Shown in pieces: positions 20,300-21,537 of a stretch of 21,537 nucleotides of DNA. Below the pieces are notes generated by a model. It saw nothing but the letters and a program-made list of their open reading frames with translations, was not told where the DNA came from and searched no databases. The DNA is from a virus, in IMG/VR virus record IMGVR_UViG_3300042516_003738, positions 1-21,537 of that record; one strand, written 5' to 3'. Each line of letters starts with the position of its first letter. Positions within the stretch are counted from its first letter, which is position 1. Made by a program: the position numbers and the translations under genes.

Positions 20300-21537
20300 A
20301 TGACAGATCGTTTAAAAGTAACAGAACTTGATTTTGACACAATCAAATCAAATTTAAAAAATTTTTTAAAAAGTCAAAATGAATTTTCAGACTATGATTT
20401 TGATGGTTCCGGTTTAAGTGTTCTTTTAGATATATTGGCTTACAATACACACTATAATGCCTACTATCTAAACATGATTGCAAATGAATCTTTTTTAGAT
20501 ACTGCATTATTAAGAAATTCGGTTGTATCACACGCCAAAAAATATGGTTATGTTCCAAGATCAGCAACAGCTTCAAGAGCTACAATTAATTTTACAATTA
20601 ATACTTTGAATTCTACTCCAGGTAGTTTAACTTTACCAAGAGGATACACTTTCCTTTCAAGCTTATTGGATGATAGACTTTATACATTTGTCACACTTGA
20701 AGATACTACAGTTTCTAAGACAGGAACAAACTTTGTTTTTTCAAATTTAAAAATATATGAAGGTTCATTAAATAGATATACTTTTAATCATTCACAGTCG
20801 TCTAATCCAAAACAAATATTTTCTATACCAGAATCAAATATTGATACTTCTACTTTAAAGGTTTCCGTACAACAATCAACATCAAACACTGATACTGTTG
20901 TATATAATTTATCCAGTGATGTAATTAATCTAACTGCGAATTCAAAAGTTTATTTCTTACAAGAAGGAGTAAATAATCAATATGAGATTTATTTTGGTGA
21001 TGATGTAATTGGTAAAAAACTTCCTGATGGTGGTGTAGTGAATGTTACCTATCTTTCCACAAGTGGATCCGTGTCAAATAAAGCCAATAGTTTTATTGCA
21101 ACTGCACCTGTATCTTCGTTTACAAACTTTACAGTTAATTCTGTTTCTGCTGCAGCAGGAGGATCAGAAAGAGAAACTGTAGATCAAATTAAGTTTGCTG
21201 CTCCTTTACAGTTTACTTCTCAGAATAGAGCAGTAACCAAAAATGATTATATTAAGATAATACAACAAAGATATCCTCAGTTTGATGCGGTAAACGTCTG
21301 GGGTGGTGAAGAAAATATTCCTCCAGTTTATGGTAAAGTTTTTATTTCTGCAAAGCCAAAATTAGGATTCGAAGTTTCTGATACCGAAAAAGATTATTTT
21401 ATCAATGAAATAGTAAAACCAGTGAGTGTACTAACTGTTACGCCAGAATTTGTAGACGTTGACTATAATTTTATTAAATTAATTTCTAGTGTTTATTATG
21501 ACCCAACAAAAACAGATTTAAATACTTCTACCTTACA
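20300..21537 (+). CDS. 6: Baseplate wedge protein gp6 (N-terminal part; runs off the window)
   Basis: An open frame from ATG at 20300 to the window edge (about 412 codons; T4 gp6 has 660 residues). It starts MTDRLKVTELDFDTIKSNLK and contains GSGLSVLLDILAYNTHYNAY, then YLNMIANESFLDTALLRNSV and KYGYVPRSATASRA, the conserved N-terminal gp6 signature. Further on, AAGGSERETVDQIKFAAPLQ and NRAVTKNDYIKIIQQRYPQF belong to the Baseplate_J-type core. In T4, gp6 dimers form the inner iris ring of the baseplate and work with gp25 and gp53. It follows gp25 without a gap. Incomplete at the 3' end only because of the window boundary. Confidence 0.93.
   Translation, partial: MTDRLKVTELDFDTIKSNLKNFLKSQNEFSDYDFDGSGLSVLLDILAYNTHYNAYYLNMIANESFLDTALLRNSVVSHAKKYGYVPRSATASRATINFTINTLNSTPGSLTLPRGYTFLSSLLDDRLYTFVTLEDTTVSKTGTNFVFSNLKIYEGSLNRYTFNHSQSSNPKQIFSIPESNIDTSTLKVSVQQSTSNTDTVVYNLSSDVINLTANSKVYFLQEGVNNQYEIYFGDDVIGKKLPDGGVVNVTYLSTSGSVSNKANSFIATAPVSSFTNFTVNSVSAAAGGSERETVDQIKFAAPLQFTSQNRAVTKNDYIKIIQQRYPQFDAVNVWGGEENIPPVYGKVFISAKPKLGFEVSDTEKDYFINEIVKPVSVLTVTPEFVDVDYNFIKLISSVYYDPTKTDLNTSTL

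Noticed and set aside
1-21537. CRISPR arrays, insertion sequences, integrase or attachment sites
   Set aside because: None seen. The only sizeable direct repeat is the paralogous module at 8335/10254, and the content is that of a lytic T4-like phage.

Overview
This window is part of the genome of an AT-rich, T4-like contractile-tailed phage (a myovirus with marine or freshwater T4-like gene content). It carries recognisable T4 orthologues for replication and late transcription (DsbA-like, gp33, gp59, gp32) and a large baseplate and tail block (gp4, a gp54-like tube initiator, gp26, a tape-measure candidate, gp48, gp53, a gp27-like hub protein, gp5, spike, gp25, gp6). Genes are tightly packed, often with ATGA or TAATG overlaps. 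Two features point to a proteobacterial host: a circularly permuted (two-piece) tmRNA gene and a complete pqqA-like gene for the precursor peptide of the redox cofactor PQQ. A PQQ-using methylotroph of the Methylophilales kind is a reasonable guess. Host assignment is inference only.

Layout. 1-800: three small genes, at least two for exported-looking proteins. About 800-1140: permuted tmRNA, acceptor piece first (CCA end at 859), coding piece second (from 942), with tag ANDSEYALAA. 1214-1285: pqqA. 1286-1411: no gene, but structured RNA and a late-promoter-like motif. 1412-6795, plus strand: a small conserved protein, a SleB-type cell wall hydrolase, a one-TM protein, DsbA-like, a zinc-ribbon protein, gp33, gp59, a D-Ala-D-Ala peptidase (penicillin-binding fold), two small unknowns, a HAD phosphatase and gp32. 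The order dsbA-33-59-32 is that of T4 with extra genes inserted.

6800-6824 is a strong, probably bidirectional terminator separating gp32 from a convergent minus-strand block (13140 down to 6823): gp4, a conserved virion protein (possibly gp2), a gp54-like tail-tube initiator, gp26 with an apparent -1 frameshift extension, then two large proteins that share a duplicated N-terminal module. The first of these is a tape-measure candidate; the second carries a muramidase-like domain. From 13170 to the right edge a divergent plus-strand block encodes gp48, gp53, a gp27-like protein, gp5 lacking its lysozyme domain, a separate gp5-like beta-helix spike, an unknown structural candidate, gp25 and the start of gp6.

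Working together: the left part supports host takeover, replication, late transcription and wall degradation, and may keep host metabolism and ribosome rescue going (PqqA, tmRNA). The right part builds the baseplate, tail tube start and cell-puncturing device. The most interesting items are the phage permuted tmRNA, the phage pqqA next to it, the gp26 frameshift, the gp5 functions spread over three genes, and late-promoter motifs placed so that some late mRNAs would be leaderless.
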